Shown here in pieces: positions 38,325 through 39,403 of a DNA stretch of 39,403 nt. Position numbers and translations under genes: made by a program. The stretch covers positions 1-39,403 of the forward strand of contig DUEW01000078.1 in the NCBI GenBank assembly GCA_011174845.1. Reading direction: 5' to 3'. A model generated the notes under the pieces. That model was not told the origin of the DNA. It searched no databases and was given only the letters and a program-made list of their open reading frames with translations. Source of the stretch: Anaerolineae bacterium. GTDB lineage: Bacteria > Chloroflexota > Anaerolineae > Anaerolineales > E44-bin32. Each line of letters starts with the position of its first letter. The stretch's first letter is position 1.

Positions 38325-39257
38325 ATGCCCAAAATCGCAGTCATTGGTAGCATCATCACTGACTTGGCCGTGCAGACCACGCGTGTGCCTAACGTAGGGG
38401 AGAACATACAAGCGAAGAATCTAAGGATTGGTCCGGGCGGCAAAGGTGCAAACGCTGCAGTGGCTGTCGCTAGAGCGGGAGCCGAGGCGGTGTCAATCGG
38501 CTGTATCGGCGACGATGAATTTGGACGCATGGAGATGGCCTATTTAGATCAAGAAGGTGTCGACCTGAGCGGGGTCACAATTCACCCAGAAGCCGCCACA
38601 GGTGCAGCTATTATTTTGATCGATGCGCAGGGTGAAAATACCATCTTGGTTGCTAATGGCGCTAACGATCACCTGAGCAGCGAGGCTGTTGTCAAAAAAA
38701 TAGAGGCTCAACACGATACACTCGATGGGATCTTGATCAACTTTGAGATCCCTGAAGCTGCAGTGGCAGCTGGTGCGCGGATTGGTATGGATCTCGGGAT
38801 ACCCGTTCTTATTGATGCAGGTCCCCCCAGAAAATATGCCCCCGAAACATGGGCTCATTGCACGATTCTGACGCCAAACGCTCTAGAAGCTGCGACCTTG
38901 GTAGGTTATCCGATCGAGGATGAGATTAAAGCTGAGCAAGCAGCTCGAGAATTGCTGGCCGCTGGACCTCAAGCGGTAGTACTCAAACTAGGCGGTCGAG
39001 GCGCGATGATCATAACAGCTGAGCTGACTGCGATCATCCCATCTTTCCCCGTGGAAGTCGTCGATACAACCGGAGCAGGAGATGCATTCTCTGGAACGTT
39101 GAGCGTAGCAATCGGGAAGGGACTTTCCTTAGAGGACGCGGTTGGGCGAGCTAACGCCGCTGGTGCTCTAACCGTCACTCGCTTGGGAACCATGTCCGCC
39201 ATGCCAACTCGTCAAGAAGTGGATGCGCTTCTTAAACAACATGAGAAGGCGTCATAA
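38325..39257 (+). CDS. PfkB-family sugar kinase, ribokinase-like
   Basis: 310 aa; GPGGKGANAAVAVARAGA and VVDTTGAGDAFSGTLSVAI signatures. Confidence 0.93.
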   Translation: MPKIAVIGSIITDLAVQTTRVPNVGENIQAKNLRIGPGGKGANAAVAVARAGAEAVSIGCIGDDEFGRMEMAYLDQEGVDLSGVTIHPEAATGAAIILIDAQGENTILVANGANDHLSSEAVVKKIEAQHDTLDGILINFEIPEAAVAAGARIGMDLGIPVLIDAGPPRKYAPETWAHCTILTPNALEAATLVGYPIEDEIKAEQAARELLAAGPQAVVLKLGGRGAMIITAELTAIIPSFPVEVVDTTGAGDAFSGTLSVAIGKGLSLEDAVGRANAAGALTVTRLGTMSAMPTRQEVDALLKQHEKAS

Positions 39258-39403
39258 CTGCTCTCGGTGAATACATGCATGCTGATGGACGGATTCTTAT
39301 CGTCGAATGATGAGCTATTGCCTCACGAATGAACCATATCCTGCAACATTGTAGGGACAATTCGCGCAGTCTCGCACCCCGTTCGGACCGCGAGCCCCGT
39401 CTA

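Overview
This 39.4-kb window looks like anaerobic-type bacterial chromosome, possibly Chloroflexota-like (inference only). Nearly all of it is protein-coding. The left 8.4 kb is one minus-strand ORF running off the window edge: a cyclic beta-1,2-glucan synthase / GH94-type giant protein that the ORF track omits. An SDR oxidoreductase lies upstream of it. From 9.8 to 28.2 kb there is a long co-directional run of catabolic genes: a fused GlcD/GlcF-like FAD/Fe-S oxidoreductase, a URO-D-family methyltransferase-like protein, a corrinoid protein, an alpha/beta hydrolase, an OYE-type flavin reductase, an acyl-CoA dehydrogenase, an acyl-CoA ligase, a 4-hydroxybutyryl-CoA dehydratase (AbfD type), an FdrA-family protein, an uncharacterised GNAT-like protein, a thiolase-fold protein, a DUF35 protein, a DUF1116 (YlbE/AllG-family) protein and a cyclase/arylformamidase-family hydrolase. 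A convergent three-gene 2-hydroxyacyl-CoA dehydratase-type operon (two subunits plus BadF/HgdC activator) follows. The right end carries tatA, a class-V aminotransferase, a YbhB/RKIP lipoprotein, a Lon-like AAA protease, bacterioferritin and a PfkB sugar kinase. The best candidate for an undescribed system is the tightly coupled FdrA / GNAT-like / thiolase-like / DUF35 / DUF1116 / cyclase block. It has two components of the oxamate-carbamoyltransferase (AllFGH) family but no AllH or carbamate kinase, and its thiolase-fold protein has Pro where the nucleophilic Cys should be. No tRNA, rRNA, CRISPR array or transposase was recognised.
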